Assembly (NCBI GenBank): GCA_037013685.1 | Contig: CM072896.1 | Location: 9,985,444 to 10,049,443, forward strand | Direction of reading: 5' to 3' | Origin: Acridotheres tristis | Lineage: Eukaryota > Chordata > Aves > Passeriformes > Sturnidae | Length of the DNA stretch: 64,000 bases | In this document: one piece after another, positions 52,599 through 64,000 of the stretch | Position numbering within the stretch: the first letter of the stretch is position 1 | How the letters are laid out: each line of letters begins with the position of its first letter | Notes under the pieces: generated by a model | What the model was told of the DNA's origin: nothing | The model's database searches: none | Seen by the model: only the letters and a program-made list of their open reading frames with translations | Translations under genes and position numbers: made by a program

Positions 52599-52638
52599 GA
52601 AAACGGGGGAAAATGAAAGTCCTACTTATATTCTAGGT
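52599..52638 (+). CDS. Candidate plus-strand small exon
   Basis: A very strong pyrimidine tract and acceptor (TTTTTTCTTTTTCCATCTAAAG) precede 40 bp open in phase 2 to 0 (KTGENESPTYILG). The donor is GGT|GTAAGC at 52639, or alternatively TAG|GTGTAA two bases earlier. It keeps frame with 50943-50984 upstream and 53765-53842 downstream. The small size and the T-rich context favour chance occurrence, so confidence is low. Confidence 0.25.
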
Positions 52639-53069
52639 GTAAGCCAATGGCTTTACTTAATGTTGCATCAGGAATTGTCTGATATATATAGGTTTTAAAT
52701 CATCTTAATTAGGGGAGGAGATAATTTTTTGTTTGTTTTTAATTTGTTTTGGTTTGGTTTATTTCTATTTTTATTTAAGAAACCTAAGGGCAAGCTCATT
52801 CTTAATTTCTGGTTGATTTACAGGAAAACATCAGGAAATAAACATAAGACTAAGGCTAAGTTTTATACTGTGTGGACTTAGTTGATTTGTTATTGGAATA
52901 CAAAAACTACCAATGCCGTGGGATTGAGAGGGAACTCCTCTCCTCCTTGGCTTGTATGAACCTCTTAAACTTGACAGTTCTGTTTTGTATGGTTTTGCAT
53001 GGTTTTCACATCTCAACTCAATTCTCAGCATCTAAAAATTGTTCTTAAGCTAAGGAGTAAGAAACCAGA

Positions 53070-53084
53070 AATAATAATAATAAT
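53070..53084. repeat. (AAT)n short triplet repeat
   Basis: About five AAT units in AT-rich flank. A shorter copy of the same motif is at about 58827-58838. Confidence 0.85.
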
Positions 53085-53764
53085 GGGGAAAATGGCTTTG
53101 GAATATCAGCTATATGTAGTCCTTAAATTTAAGGGAAAAAAAAGAGACTAGCTGTACAGCTTTAATGGTATTTTGGATTTGGACATAGCTAGCTTTTATC
53201 TGTCACCAGAATCTTCAAATATTCTTGTTGTTATGGAGCGCTGAAGATGTTTTCTTGTCAGAAAATACTTGCTAAGAAGCAAATTCTGGAGAAAGAAATA
53301 AAATTATTGTGTGGGTTTATAACACGCTATAAATACATGTAAATTGCACCATGGATCAAAAACTCATTTATACTAGCTGGTAATGAAGATAGTTATACTG
53401 AAGATTGAACTCAAGAACGCTGGATTTTTTTTCTAAGGTGATCATGTCTTGGGGCTTGTTTCTTCATCTCTGTGTTGAGATCTTAGGGCTGACTCAATGT
53501 ATTACATACTTCTAATCCATTACATATAGGGAAGAGTGTTGACTGCCTCACAAAGTTAGTTACATAAAAGTTTATTGCTATAGCAGCCAAGTTGTTACTT
53601 CTATTGCAAATTAGAATTTGAATGAGGTTTTTTTTCATTGTTGTGAACATTCATCTGTAAATACAGTTCAGTCAGATGTGAAGATCTTTCAGAATGGTAA
53701 AACACTGGACAAATTCTTAACATAGAAGTGTGCACCAAAATCATCAGAATGTGGTGCTTTCCAG

Positions 53765-53842
53765 AGGAAAAGAGAACAGCTGAGAGAAATAGAAGGGGAG
53801 TACAAACAGATCACAGTACGTGTGCACACACCAAAATTAAGG
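53765..53842 (+). CDS. Candidate plus-strand coding exon (26 codons)
   Basis: The acceptor GTGGTGCTTTCCAG ends at 53764, and the donor AGG|GTAAGAAA has its GT at 53843-53844. The 78 bp are open in phase 0 to 0 and read RKREQLREIEGEYKQITVRV plus HTPKLR, a charged sequence that would suit a coiled coil. A second frame (phase 1) is also open, which weakens the call. It joins in frame to the candidate at 52599-52638. I recognise no family. Confidence 0.35.
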
Positions 53843-54000
53843 GTAAGAAATGTGAAGTACAAGAATCATGGTTATATGTGGGCATTTATGTCACCAGCCT
53901 CCTCTCTAAATTTCCATATTTAATGGTTTGACCTCTAAAATCACAGTGGGGCACAGAGGAGAACAGTGGATCCACAGCAGTCTATAGAGCTACCCAGGGA

Positions 54001-54330
54001 GTTGGGATAAGTCAGGCTGGAAGGAACTTCAGAAGGCCACACAGTCATCCCACGTCCCAAAATATGTGAACTGCTGCTGTTTTATACATTTGTACTGTGG
54101 TTTTAATGCTGGTATAGTATGAAATTCTACAAAATAGGTCTGGGAAAACCCGTGAAAGATAATCCCCTTTTCTGAAAGTAATGTCAATTATACTTAAGCA
54201 ACTCTCAGAAGCAGTTAGTCCAACATGTTCTTAAAAATTCCCTCTGCTAGACATTTCCATGAGCACTAGGTTATCTATTCCTGTGCCTCAGCATCACTGC
54301 AGTGTCAGGTGCCCCTGTACCACAGGTCAC
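54001..54330 (-). repeat. Decayed CR1-like sequence, minus orientation
   Basis: AAGTCAGGCTGGAAGGAACT near 54010 resembles the reverse complement of the CR1 3' end. GCAGTTAGTCCAACATGTTC near 54211, followed by CCTGTGCCTCAGCATCACTG near 54281, resembles the next CR1 segment inward in the same orientation. About 150 bp between them shows no clear match, so the copy is either very old or split by an insertion. This is an eyeballed similarity only. Confidence 0.45.
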
Positions 54331-55983
54331 AAGCACAGAGCACTCACTGAGTTAAAACAGCACAAGACATGTAGGCTCAACTTCATTTATCTAACTACCC
54401 GCTTCAAGATACTGTCTCACTTTTGGGATCCCAAACAGATAAATTCGGCAACATTTATGCTGTGCTTTGAACTGCCAATTGTCACAGTAGTCACAAGAAT
54501 ATTTATCTTGGGATGTTTCAGCTGGAAGCACTTAAACTGAGCCTAATTGAGAGAGACTGAAAAAAAATTGTAATAAGAGGACTGATGTGAAAACAATTAA
54601 GAGTATACTTGGATAATTATGAACCTACATCAATTCAAGGATTTTTAGAAGAGGAATTGAGTGGAATTGTCTGGAGGATTTGCTGCTGATACAAAGCTTG
54701 TTATGCTTGTGAAAGTTAGGTAACCATTAGTTGAAGTAGTTTATATAGCTGTGAAAAAAACTAAGCCATGCAATTTATATTTGATCAGAAGAACACAAGG
54801 CAAAGGCTGCTGAATGATATGAAAATTAGGAGAATGTCTGCATGGAAACTTGCATTTTGGGGATAGAAATGCAGAATTCAGACCATTAACCTCTGTGTAA
54901 ATGAGCCCCTCCAGGCTTTCCAGAGTTGTTCAGCTAAGACCAGCATTTTGCTGAAGGAAGGTTGCTCTATTATGCTGAAAAATGCCAACTGATTTCTACG
55001 GAGCAGCAATGTAATGATGTCAGTAATGCTGCAAAAGGCTCTATGTGAAAGTCTCGTCCTTAGTCCTTGTTGCTGCTGGAGGTTATCACGACTTGCTACT
55101 TTCATGATGTTCTAGGAAAAAATGTGCACTACTAGATTATCTGTTATCACTGTCACAGCCCAGCCCTCTCTGCTGCTAACATAAAATGGAATTATAAGCA
55201 TCAAAGGGAAATGAAAAATCAAATCCAATTGCCTACTGAGTGACTCAATTGCATTTTCTGTTTATTAGATGTGATGACAAGATAAAATACCATCATTCCT
55301 GGGCCATTCAAAAGCAATCACTGGCAATTTATTTGATAGTTATCTCTTTAGGTTCTGCCTTTATTTCCAATCTGCACAAGAAGTATTTATCTGCCTAAAT
55401 TTAGCCATTTTCCTTGGATGTCTGTGTTTGCTAGCTTGTCTTCTAGTCTGCCTAGGAGAGATGGAAACACCTTCAGAGGATTTTTGAGTAGGTGTAGAAC
55501 TCTGAATCACTGTCTGGGAGAGCCCACTGAAGCCTCTTTCTCCAAATTTTGTTGGGCAAGTTGCCTCCTTTATATAACAGTTGCAAGTTGACAGTGACTA
55601 ATGTAAGCCCTCTGTGTGTGAGCTGAGATAAACTCCACGCTATGCTTCCCCCTTCTTCTTGTGCTTGGGGACTAGGGTTGGTATTCAAGGAGAAAAGTCA
55701 GTAGGCCAGCCTTTGGGAAGAGTAAAATGTGACAAAAAACGACCCCATTAGATGTGCTTTAACGTCTGTCTAATTGAGGTTTGGTTAAAATCTCTGTGAC
55801 TTCACAAACAGATATATGACTTATTCTTTGTGGCTTACAGTTACTTGAGAGATAACAGCATGGAAATAGCTGGTTTTAACTTTTTAAAATAAAAACTCTA
55901 TATCCCAAAGTCCTGCCTCCAACAAAAATCAAAAGCAAATATCTAGGATTGAGAATGAGAACAGGACAAACATACACATATAG

Positions 55984-56001
55984 ATATATATATATATATA
56001 T
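55984..56001. repeat. (AT)9 microsatellite
   Basis: Nine uninterrupted AT units in the right flank. Shorter AT runs occur at 16101-16114 (after an AC-rich stretch) and 20205-20218 (written TA). Confidence 0.95.
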
Positions 56002-58338
56002 CCACCATCCTCTAGTCCTTTCCCTTGCCCCAACTATTTTTAATACAGAAACATATTCAAATAATATTATGTAAAGAGTAACTGCTGACAGATATCTCTT
56101 CTACAAATTTTTCTTGTTTCTCTTTAAAACAAACAAAACAAAAAAACTTATAAACTTTCACTGTTATATGCAAGGGGATCCACAGCTTTACTAGTTTTGT
56201 ATGAAAAAAACAACCCTTTTTGTTTTGAGTTTGGCTTTTGGTGGCCTCATTTGAGTCCACTTGCTTCTTGATCTGAAAGAGATGGTGGATGAGCATCTAA
56301 TTTTACAATCTTTAGGACATTTACAATTTTGAAGATCCGTTTCATTTGGCTGTTTGCTTTTCTAGATTTCAAATCATGGATATTAATGACAAGCATTTTC
56401 CTATCTTTTAGACAACCTTGTTTCCCTTCTGTGAGTTCTGTCTAACCCTACTTTTTGATAGGAGACCAGAACTTTCCACAATATTTCCCACTGCTCCCTC
56501 ACCCTTTTACCTTGCCTGACATGTCCCAGGGTTCATCGATATGACATTTTTCAAAGTTGCAGCATTTGTTCAGATTTGGAACAGCACAGAACATATGCAC
56601 AATGTGTATTCTTCTAAATTTAACGTTCCTATTCTAGATAGTTTTATTTTAATAACTACTAGACATGTTTCATCTTAGGAAAAAGCTTGAGAATGGTTGA
56701 AAGAGAAAATGGAAAATTTCAGCCATGTGCAGTTTTTAACAAATTTCTGTGTAGCTGAATGGAGGTTGTGCACTGAAATGTGCTACCAGAGGCACTTTGC
56801 TCACTGCTCTGAACAAAGGGAGCTGCATGTAGAGATGAGTTGCTAAATGCAGGTCTCCTGCTTACTTTGTTGAACTTCTTGACTGCTGACTTTTTTTTGT
56901 TCAGTGGGTCAGGAAGCTGGTGAGGCAGTTTCCACGCTCTCCCTCTTTCGTGTTCCTGCAATGCAATTTGAATTTGCCACAGCACATGTGCTTTTTATAG
57001 GAACAATAATGATGCTGATATTACCTCATGCAAATCAATGCTGAACCTGGCTAGTCTTCATGCTTTTGCACATGTATTTGAAGTGTACTGCAGTGAAATG
57101 ATACACCACCTCATTTTCCTTTAGTAAAAGCCCTCTGGTGCTAAATTTACAGGTCTGCTATGCAAGCTGCAGCAGAAGAGTAAATCCTATTATGGGATTT
57201 CTGAAGCCAAACTGAAGAGCTGACCAAAAGATGGGTCAGTTCAACTAATCAGCTTTGTAAATGTATTAACATTTCATCCAGGAGAGATGACCTAGAATGG
57301 TCAGCTGTCTGCAGTGTCTGGAGGACTAAGAGGACCAAGCTGCAGAGCCTGTCTTTGCAGGATGTGGTGTTGCTCTGTGCAGACAGGCTGCCTGTTCACA
57401 TCTCTGGGTGATGGGCATGAGAGATGAGCACAGTGACTTCACCATTCAGGTACACTCATGTATCTTGCTTTATGCCATGATTAATCTGAACAAGCATCCC
57501 AGAACGGATTTTACTCAGTGATCATCCTGCAGACGGTCTATGTGAAAAATACCTAAAACTTGACAGATGTGTAGCTGATGTTGCTAATTGTAACACAACC
57601 TCTGCACAAAGCAGGCAGCAGCTATTGTATTCACAGGACAAATTTTAGCACAAGATGGCTACAAGCATTCTAACGGCTCTGTTGATCAGATCTTTGCTGG
57701 TGAGGTAGCAGATCAGGCAAATTTTGGTGGTAATTACCTGTGTCAAAACCAACTTCATTGAAATCAGAACAACCACTGTCTGGAATGAATGTGTTTGTGC
57801 AGAGCTGGGACCCAAGTGATTAAATAACTACAGGTTTCTCTCTTAATTGCATTTCACTGTCTTTCCAGGCATGTCTATGAATTTGAACAGCCATTTATTA
57901 GATTATAGTGGCTATACAAGCTGCAGAAATGCTTGCAAAAGAGCCCTGATCCTGTGATTTGGAAAACGGGAGTACCAAGGGTTAATTAACAAGCTTTGCT
58001 TCCTAGAAGCAGTAGGTGATATGCAACAGACAAGTCCTGAGCAGCAATTCCCAGGTGTGCAAAAATGGTCTGGTGCCTGCAGTGATGATGTGGCTCAGAG
58101 AAAGCAGGAGCTACTGCTGCTAGTGTCAACAGAGATGTCAGTGAGACAATTTGAGTATACAAAGCATTTGTTGGATTATTATCTGTGTAACAGCAAGAAG
58201 CTGACGGATTTCCACTGCCATGTCATTGTCCTTTTATTTAGGCTAATATCAAAGTCAAAGGGAAGTATGAATTATGTGAGCGATAACTAATCCTGGTCAA
58301 GAACAAAATATGTGTGTGCGTTCGGTTGTTTTGGTTTC

Positions 58339-58380
58339 TTTTTTTTTTTCTTTTTTTTTAGGGGGGAAGAGGGTGAGGGG
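58339..58380 (+). repeat. Long T-rich tract joined to a G-rich run
   Basis: About 20 T interrupted by one C, then A and six G, then GA-rich sequence ending in four G. Low-complexity sequence with no gene. Confidence 0.85.
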
Positions 58381-61300
58381 ATTAAGTATAATGTGTTATA
58401 TAGTCAGACATGTATATAATTACACTAATTCACATTGATTGTTTTTGATGCACTGAGTGTTGTTTCCAAATGCATGGAGAGCATAAAGGTACATTGGCAA
58501 ATAGAAGTTACAGTGAGTGAGGTGTAGTGAAGAGTGGCTCTGTAGAGTTCATTAGTTTTGGGAGAAATAAGGAGCTGTGGCAAAACACAGATTGCTTTAA
58601 AGCTGTTCCTATGAGTAGAAGGAAGAATGGGTTTTTATTGTAGGCTGTGTCTAGTTATAGCTCATGTTAAAAATCTGCTGCTTCAACGTCATAAATGCTA
58701 ACATCAGTCATGTTAGCTATCTAGGGTGCATGTGCATTTCCAATGGGTTGTTGATGCCAAAATCTAAAAGGGATTTCAGTGCAGAAGTATCATTTCATTT
58801 TTGATTCATCATATGCCCATGTATATAATAATAATAAGCTATTTCACATCTGCTAACGTCACAGCTATACCACAGAAGATGGTTACAACTAGAAATAAGT
58901 TCTATTAGGGATTCTTGAACTAGCATTATTTATATGTTGTTACTTTATATTGAAAAGTTCTACTGAGCAAGGACACCAAATACAATTTTTTTTAAACCGA
59001 GAATCCTGCAGATTCCAACATATGTGGAGTTTCGTACATGTTCAGAGCAGCAGATGAAGACATGATGATGCAAATACTTGTCTTGTCTGTTAAGTCAAAC
59101 AATGCACCAAATATAGACCAAGAAATCTAGTAAAGCATTTGACTTCATAAAACAAAAGCTATGTAGGGGGACAGCAAGGTTATAAAGGTTAGCAGTCAAA
59201 GACAACAGAAACAGAAACCCGAAATGTTCTTTGTGTTTTTGATCTTTCACCTGCAGCTTTCTTGTTTCCGTCTGTGCTTTTTTCCAATCCTTCATCCTGG
59301 CTCTTGTCCCACCTGCCAGTCTGCTTTCCTTGCCATATTGCCTGACTGAGAGGAGCAGAAGCATTGAAACCCAGGAGTGAGAGAGTGTTTCTGCTTGGGT
59401 TTCTCTGCCTATTGCCTCGACAGCCTGGGCTCTCCTGCTGGTGCCAGGAGGCTGAGCATTTGAGAATGGCATGGGAACACCTCAGTAGTATCTTTCATAG
59501 AAATAGTAATGAGTACATTCCTGATGACAAGGAACACACGTACATAGCAAGATGTTTAAAAAAATGTTGTGGATATTGTTAACAGGAGAAAAAGAGAAGT
59601 TTCTACTAATGCAAATTTTTACAAATAACTGAATTGCTTCTGAGACAATGTCCAAAAAAAACCCCAAAACCAGTAAACCCAGTATGGAATAGATAATGTG
59701 GGAAATCTTCAGCTCAATTTCTTGGAATATGAGAAAATTCTAAAACTGCCTAATATTTCCATTATAACAGTTATGCATTATAATGGTAGACACTGTAATG
59801 GTACCTGTAGGCAATATTGCTTGCTCTGATTATTTTTATGTCTCTTATGATTTAGTTCATGGGCTTTCCCAAAGTTTTTCAGCTCCATGAATAGCCAGGC
59901 TGCCCTGTTTTTTCCTGTTGAATTGTCTCTACCAGGGAAAGTATTTGTGATGTTGCAGTTTGTTGCATAGGTTTGACCATTGCTTGAGAACATCATGTGT
60001 TACAGCATTACAAGTAAGGCCTTAGAATAAATTAAATAGGTTCTTATTAGGAATTCTTTGTTTACTGCTATTTACTGACTTGTTTATAATCAAGAGTTTT
60101 GGTATTAGAAAATGAATATGATATGGTTATGTCTCTTTTGGAGTGTTTAAGTACACATTACTCTGTACGATGACTGTATCAAACTATTTGTTGAAACAAA
60201 GCAAGATTTATTTGCTAACATTCTCATGACAAACAAGACAAAAATAGCCAATATGTTATTGGTGTAGAGTCTTGTTTTGTTTGTTTTTAGTGGCAAGCTG
60301 TTGTTTTTGGCAGTTTAAACTACTCTATAAACCTTTCTTTGGGTAACTGTTTGAGTATTCTGTATTCGTAACGTAAAGAACAGTGCAAAATAACAAAACT
60401 CTTAAATTTCTGCCATAAGATCATCTGCACTGACCAGTGGACTGATCTGTATTCATATTAGTTCTGATGGAAAGGATCTGCAACAAAATTGCCAAGTACA
60501 AATTTCAGTATTAGCTATTCCAAGGATTAAAAACCCCCACATAAGTAAACAATGTGTAAAGAATGGCAGGTTAAGAAAAAACGTTTTTTTCTTGTTATAT
60601 TTACCTCTAGATTTTCTTTCTTTGGTGTTTATTTTTTTGTCTTGGTCATGAATATTACAATGGTTTTTATCTTTAATGGAAACTAAACTTCTCAATTAAT
60701 GCCTCATGTCAGAACTTGACCCTTTTAGAAATAAACTAAATAGCACAAAACTTGAAGCAGAATAGAGAATAAACAATGCTGTCTTGACATTACACAAAAA
60801 TGTTTATTAAACAACTCCATCAGTATCATGCTTCTAGGCTTGCTCTACACTCCTGAGTTACTGGTATTGTTTGAGACCTGGAGTTTTGAGCAGTTCAGCT
60901 GTATTTATATTTATTTTGCATAGAAATAGAACAATCTTGCTTGTATTAAATGACTGTGGTATGAGTTGAGGATTGCAACAACAGATGTGAAGGAAAAAAT
61001 ATATTTAAGCAAAGGTTGTTGTTTTCCCTGTGTTGCCTCCAACTGAGGCTTATCTCTCTAAGTGCAGAATTCTATTCTAACAAATACCAAGGATTTATAT
61101 TTAGATAACTGGCCATCTCCTCAGAATACCCTCATACACAGGATTTAGTTTGCCTTTTAGGTTGGTTTTACAGACATCCAAATCCTGTCAGGCTGAGCTC
61201 CAGTCTCTTCTAGCTTTATGGAACATTTCCAGAGGAAGTATTGACATGGATAGATTTCATGTCTCAGTTACTTCCACCATTACCTGGTCTCAGTGCTCGG

Positions 61301-62495
61301 TCATAAATTAACTTGGCACTTTTAGATATTTAAATATTTCTTCTCTGATCCTATTCTGAATTCTTGATCTGACTGATATTTTCATAGTCTTTTTGGGTAT
61401 GTAAAGTTACAGAATCAGAACCAGCATCTGCTACAGCCAACAGTAAGTTCCTCACAGCCAGAAAAATAGCTATGTATCTCTTTAAAGCCAAGTAGTACAG
61501 TGAATAATGTGATTTAAAAGCTAAGATGATGAGTCTGGGAGCTGAGTGAGTCTCTTACCTGTAGTAAGTTGATCAACCCAACCAACTGGGCAGTAGGATT
61601 GGAGGTGCAGGCAGGTTTTGTTTGCTGAGGATTCCTGAAGCTGCTTGACTCTGACAGCTCTAGCACATATATTTTAACTTTTTAATGTTACCATGGCATC
61701 TGAGTTAACAAACATTTAAAAATTACTCCAGAAGTGTTGACTGTCAACTGCCATTGTTGTGTGGTGCTTTTCAGAGTGATCAAGATCCCAGCATCCATCT
61801 GGGATCATATCACCTAGAGAGTCAGAATTTGTACTACTGTGCTAAACACCCCTTACTACATCCCTGACTGTCTTGGAACTGGGATGTGGCAAACAAAAGT
61901 ACTCCACAGAAGCCACTCCCAGCCCCTTAACTCCCCAAATTAATATACATGAAATAGACATATGCTCCCTACTCCCACAGCAGTCTGATGCCTGCCCTAC
62001 TACAAAGCATTTCCTGACACGGATGGACTAAAAAAAATTGGTTTAAAAGGGCTTTAATGAAAACGATTTGTTTCAGGGCCTCCTGCTGACTGGAGCCCTG
62101 TAGTGCTAAAGGTGGACTATACTATAAAAGCTTTTGGATGCAATGGAAAAAACCCCGTGGTTTGCAGTCCTTGATAGATCTGATGTGTGTTAATGTTAAA
62201 TATGGTATGAAATAAATGAATTTAAGGAGTTAAAATGAGCTAAAGTGTTCTTACTAACTGGAAAAGTCTAACTGACCTATTTAGAAAGTTTGAAGATAGA
62301 TATGTCAGTTTATTTTCTCAGCAATTTCTAGCAGGAATGACTATTTAAAATGCATCTAGATCCAGTTTTCATTTAAGGTTTGGTGGTAGGGGTTTTTTTT
62401 ACTGTTTATTTTTAAAAATCTCTTATTTTCACATGAGCTGGGCTATAAAACAAAACTTAATTATTTGCATGGGCTTTTCCACTCTCCTGCCCAAG

Positions 62496-62600
62496 GCCCT
62501 CAGTGGACTCATGGCACCGCGGTGTGGGCTCAGGGCGATGGCGGTGCCGGAGCGGCCTCGCAGAGCCCTCGGCGCCCGTCCCTGTGCCATGGCTGTGCTC
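62496..62600. promoter_or_regulatory. Isolated CpG-rich patch with upstream TATA-like box
   Basis: Roughly 100 bp hold about ten CpGs in AT-rich flank, preceded on the plus strand by CTATAAAAC (TATAAAA at 62444-62450). No exon with good splice sites was found in it. It may be a small promoter, an enhancer, or the remnant of a GC-rich repeat. Confidence 0.3.
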
Positions 62601-63672
62601 CAGCAGAGACCTGAAATGGGCTCCCAGGGACACAGGGCAAAGCAGGACTGTGGCTCATCGTGCTAGAAAGGCATCACTAGGTTGTCTATAAGTTCACGAC
62701 CAAAATTAAAGTACTGCATTGGGGCCCCGGCCCTCTGTTCCTCCTATGGGCCATGTGGGGCCTGAGGTTGTGCCTCATACATCCCAGTTTTTAAGTTTAT
62801 TTCTGGCATATCAGTCTTTCTCTTCCTTAAGAATGAGTCCCTGATTGCTTTCTTTGAAACAAAATTATATTTCTTTTAAAAATTCAACTTAGAATTGCCC
62901 ACTCAGTTTCATGGAAGCCTGTGAGGAAGCCTGCTTTCCCTGAACCACCAACAAATTCAGTGTGCGGGTGAAAGGCATAATTTAGACTTTTTTGTAAAAC
63001 ATCAGGAGAAAAGCTATGTAACACAACATTATCAGAAAAGGCTTAAAATCTGTGGGATTTTATTGCAACTGAAGGAAACATGGCTGAATGCAATGACAGA
63101 AAAGGCATTTAAATGCCTTTCATTAGGAAACTATTTCTCCTTTGTTGCACAAAGCTTGCGAACATCAGGCAGCGGTGTCCTGGCGAGGAAGGCGCTGTGA
63201 GCGGCCTCTGGGCAGTGGCTGTGGCTGCAGAGCCAGCAGGAAAACATCGTGCACGTAGCTAAAGGACGTGAAGCTGTAAACTCTGATCCAGGCTACAGAA
63301 ACCTGCCAAGGACTGCAGCTTGTATAAAACTTCTCTCAGGTGATTTCAAGGGGTGGGAAGGCAGATGACTAATATCGCTATGAGGTAAAAATTCTGCTTT
63401 TCCATTTCAGGAGACCTCAGGGAGTCAGGTATCTCCTGGCAGGTGTCAGTACTAAGCTCATGACTTAAAGTTAACTTTAACCCAAAAATATTGTAGACTC
63501 CATTCCCTTAAAGCTTAAGGGAGATTTTTCTCTCACACTGGTCCCTTCATCAGTAAGTATATTTACTGGAAATCTTTCATTTGGAGGCAGAAGTTACCTG
63601 ATATAGGTCTTGCACTGAAACATCCCTCAGGCCCAGCCTTGGTGCCTGTGGCGAGTTGCTGTACAACGTTGA

Positions 63673-63689
63673 TTTTTTTTTTTTTTTTT
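63673..63689. repeat. Poly(T) tract (T17)
   Basis: Uninterrupted run of 17 T residues. A similar run of 14 A lies at 1633-1646. Confidence 0.95.
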
Positions 63690-64000
63690 ACAAGTCTATA
63701 AAATATTGTTTTTGTTAAATGTGTTGGAGCCTTACCAGAGGAAATAGTCTTAAAGACAAAATAGTTATTGTTTTCTTTGTTTTTTAATGGTTGGTTTTGG
63801 CATGAAGTTACACAATTTTACAGCCTCAAAAGAGCTCAGTAGGCAGACTTTAATTTTTTGTAATGCAATTTTTTTGCTGTTGCTGCAATAGGTGAATCTG
63901 TTGTGTTCCACACAGAGAGCAATACTGCACTTATCCAAAGCATGGCCTCAAGCTAGCATCTGAATCAATGTCAGTTTGGGATTTCAAACCTGACTTCTTC

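Larger units (their letters stand above)
39111..64000. other. Upstream flank of the minus-strand gene, mostly unassigned
   Basis: AT-rich sequence with CR1 remnants, microsatellites and scattered plus-strand exon-like segments listed separately. Open frames such as 48504-48872 (minus) and 59095-59472 (minus) have no supporting splice context or recognisable motif. Apart from the listed candidates I see nothing here that I can call a gene. Confidence 0.55.

Noticed and set aside
58021..58290. 89-codon plus-strand frame with a preceding acceptor
   Set aside because: There is no donor or polyadenylation signal in the right place, no recognised motif, and the phase fits no neighbouring candidate.

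Overview
This is vertebrate nuclear DNA, about 40% GC, with no bacterial-style gene packing. The few interspersed repeats I can name are decayed CR1 LINE 3' ends and one retroviral solo LTR. I see no Alu-like or L1-like sequence. A low repeat load with CR1 as the recognisable LINE points to a bird, probably, or less likely another sauropsid. No ORF longer than about 165 codons outside the CpG island looks like a gene, so any coding sequence is in short spliced exons. I judged these by eye from splice signals, reading frame and phase.

The anchor is a CpG island at about 38.2-39.1 kb. Its minus strand carries a strong-Kozak ATG (codon at 38591-38593), ten codons and a splice donor at 38560-38561. 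A second, canonical minus-strand donor lies at 38474-38475. I read this as the promoter and first exon of a gene transcribed leftwards. The two best exons are 20253-20355 and 14016-14126, both on the minus strand. They join in frame into a Ser/Thr-rich cytosolic or nuclear-looking segment (…SSTDSSASSLGSSVTACKK then ILCSNSLLESTDYWLQNQ…). Four further minus exons (25276-25411, 23930-24021, 23735-23801, 22786-22820) form a phase-consistent path from exon 1 to 20253-20355 but are less certain. Exon 1 can also splice directly to 20253-20355 in frame. No stop-codon exon is secure, so the gene probably runs off the left edge. I could not name it reliably.

Layout: 1-14.0 kb has no supported exon (intron or 3' flank); 14.0-25.4 kb holds the internal exons; 25.4-38.5 kb is a candidate long first intron with an intact solo LTR at 31822-32273 (TG...CA ends, 6-bp target duplication, TATA box, polyadenylation signal); 38.2-39.1 kb is the CpG island; 39.1-64.0 kb is upstream flank. 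In that flank the plus strand has several exon-like segments with good splice sites (39291-39316, 50943-50984, 52599-52638, 53765-53842). The last three join in one open frame and may mark a divergent transcript. I treat these as candidates only.

I saw no CRISPR array, operon, tRNA or rRNA gene, or other evident undescribed system. The most solid new observation is the complete solo LTR. The most useful open questions are the identity of the minus-strand gene and whether the plus-strand exons are real.
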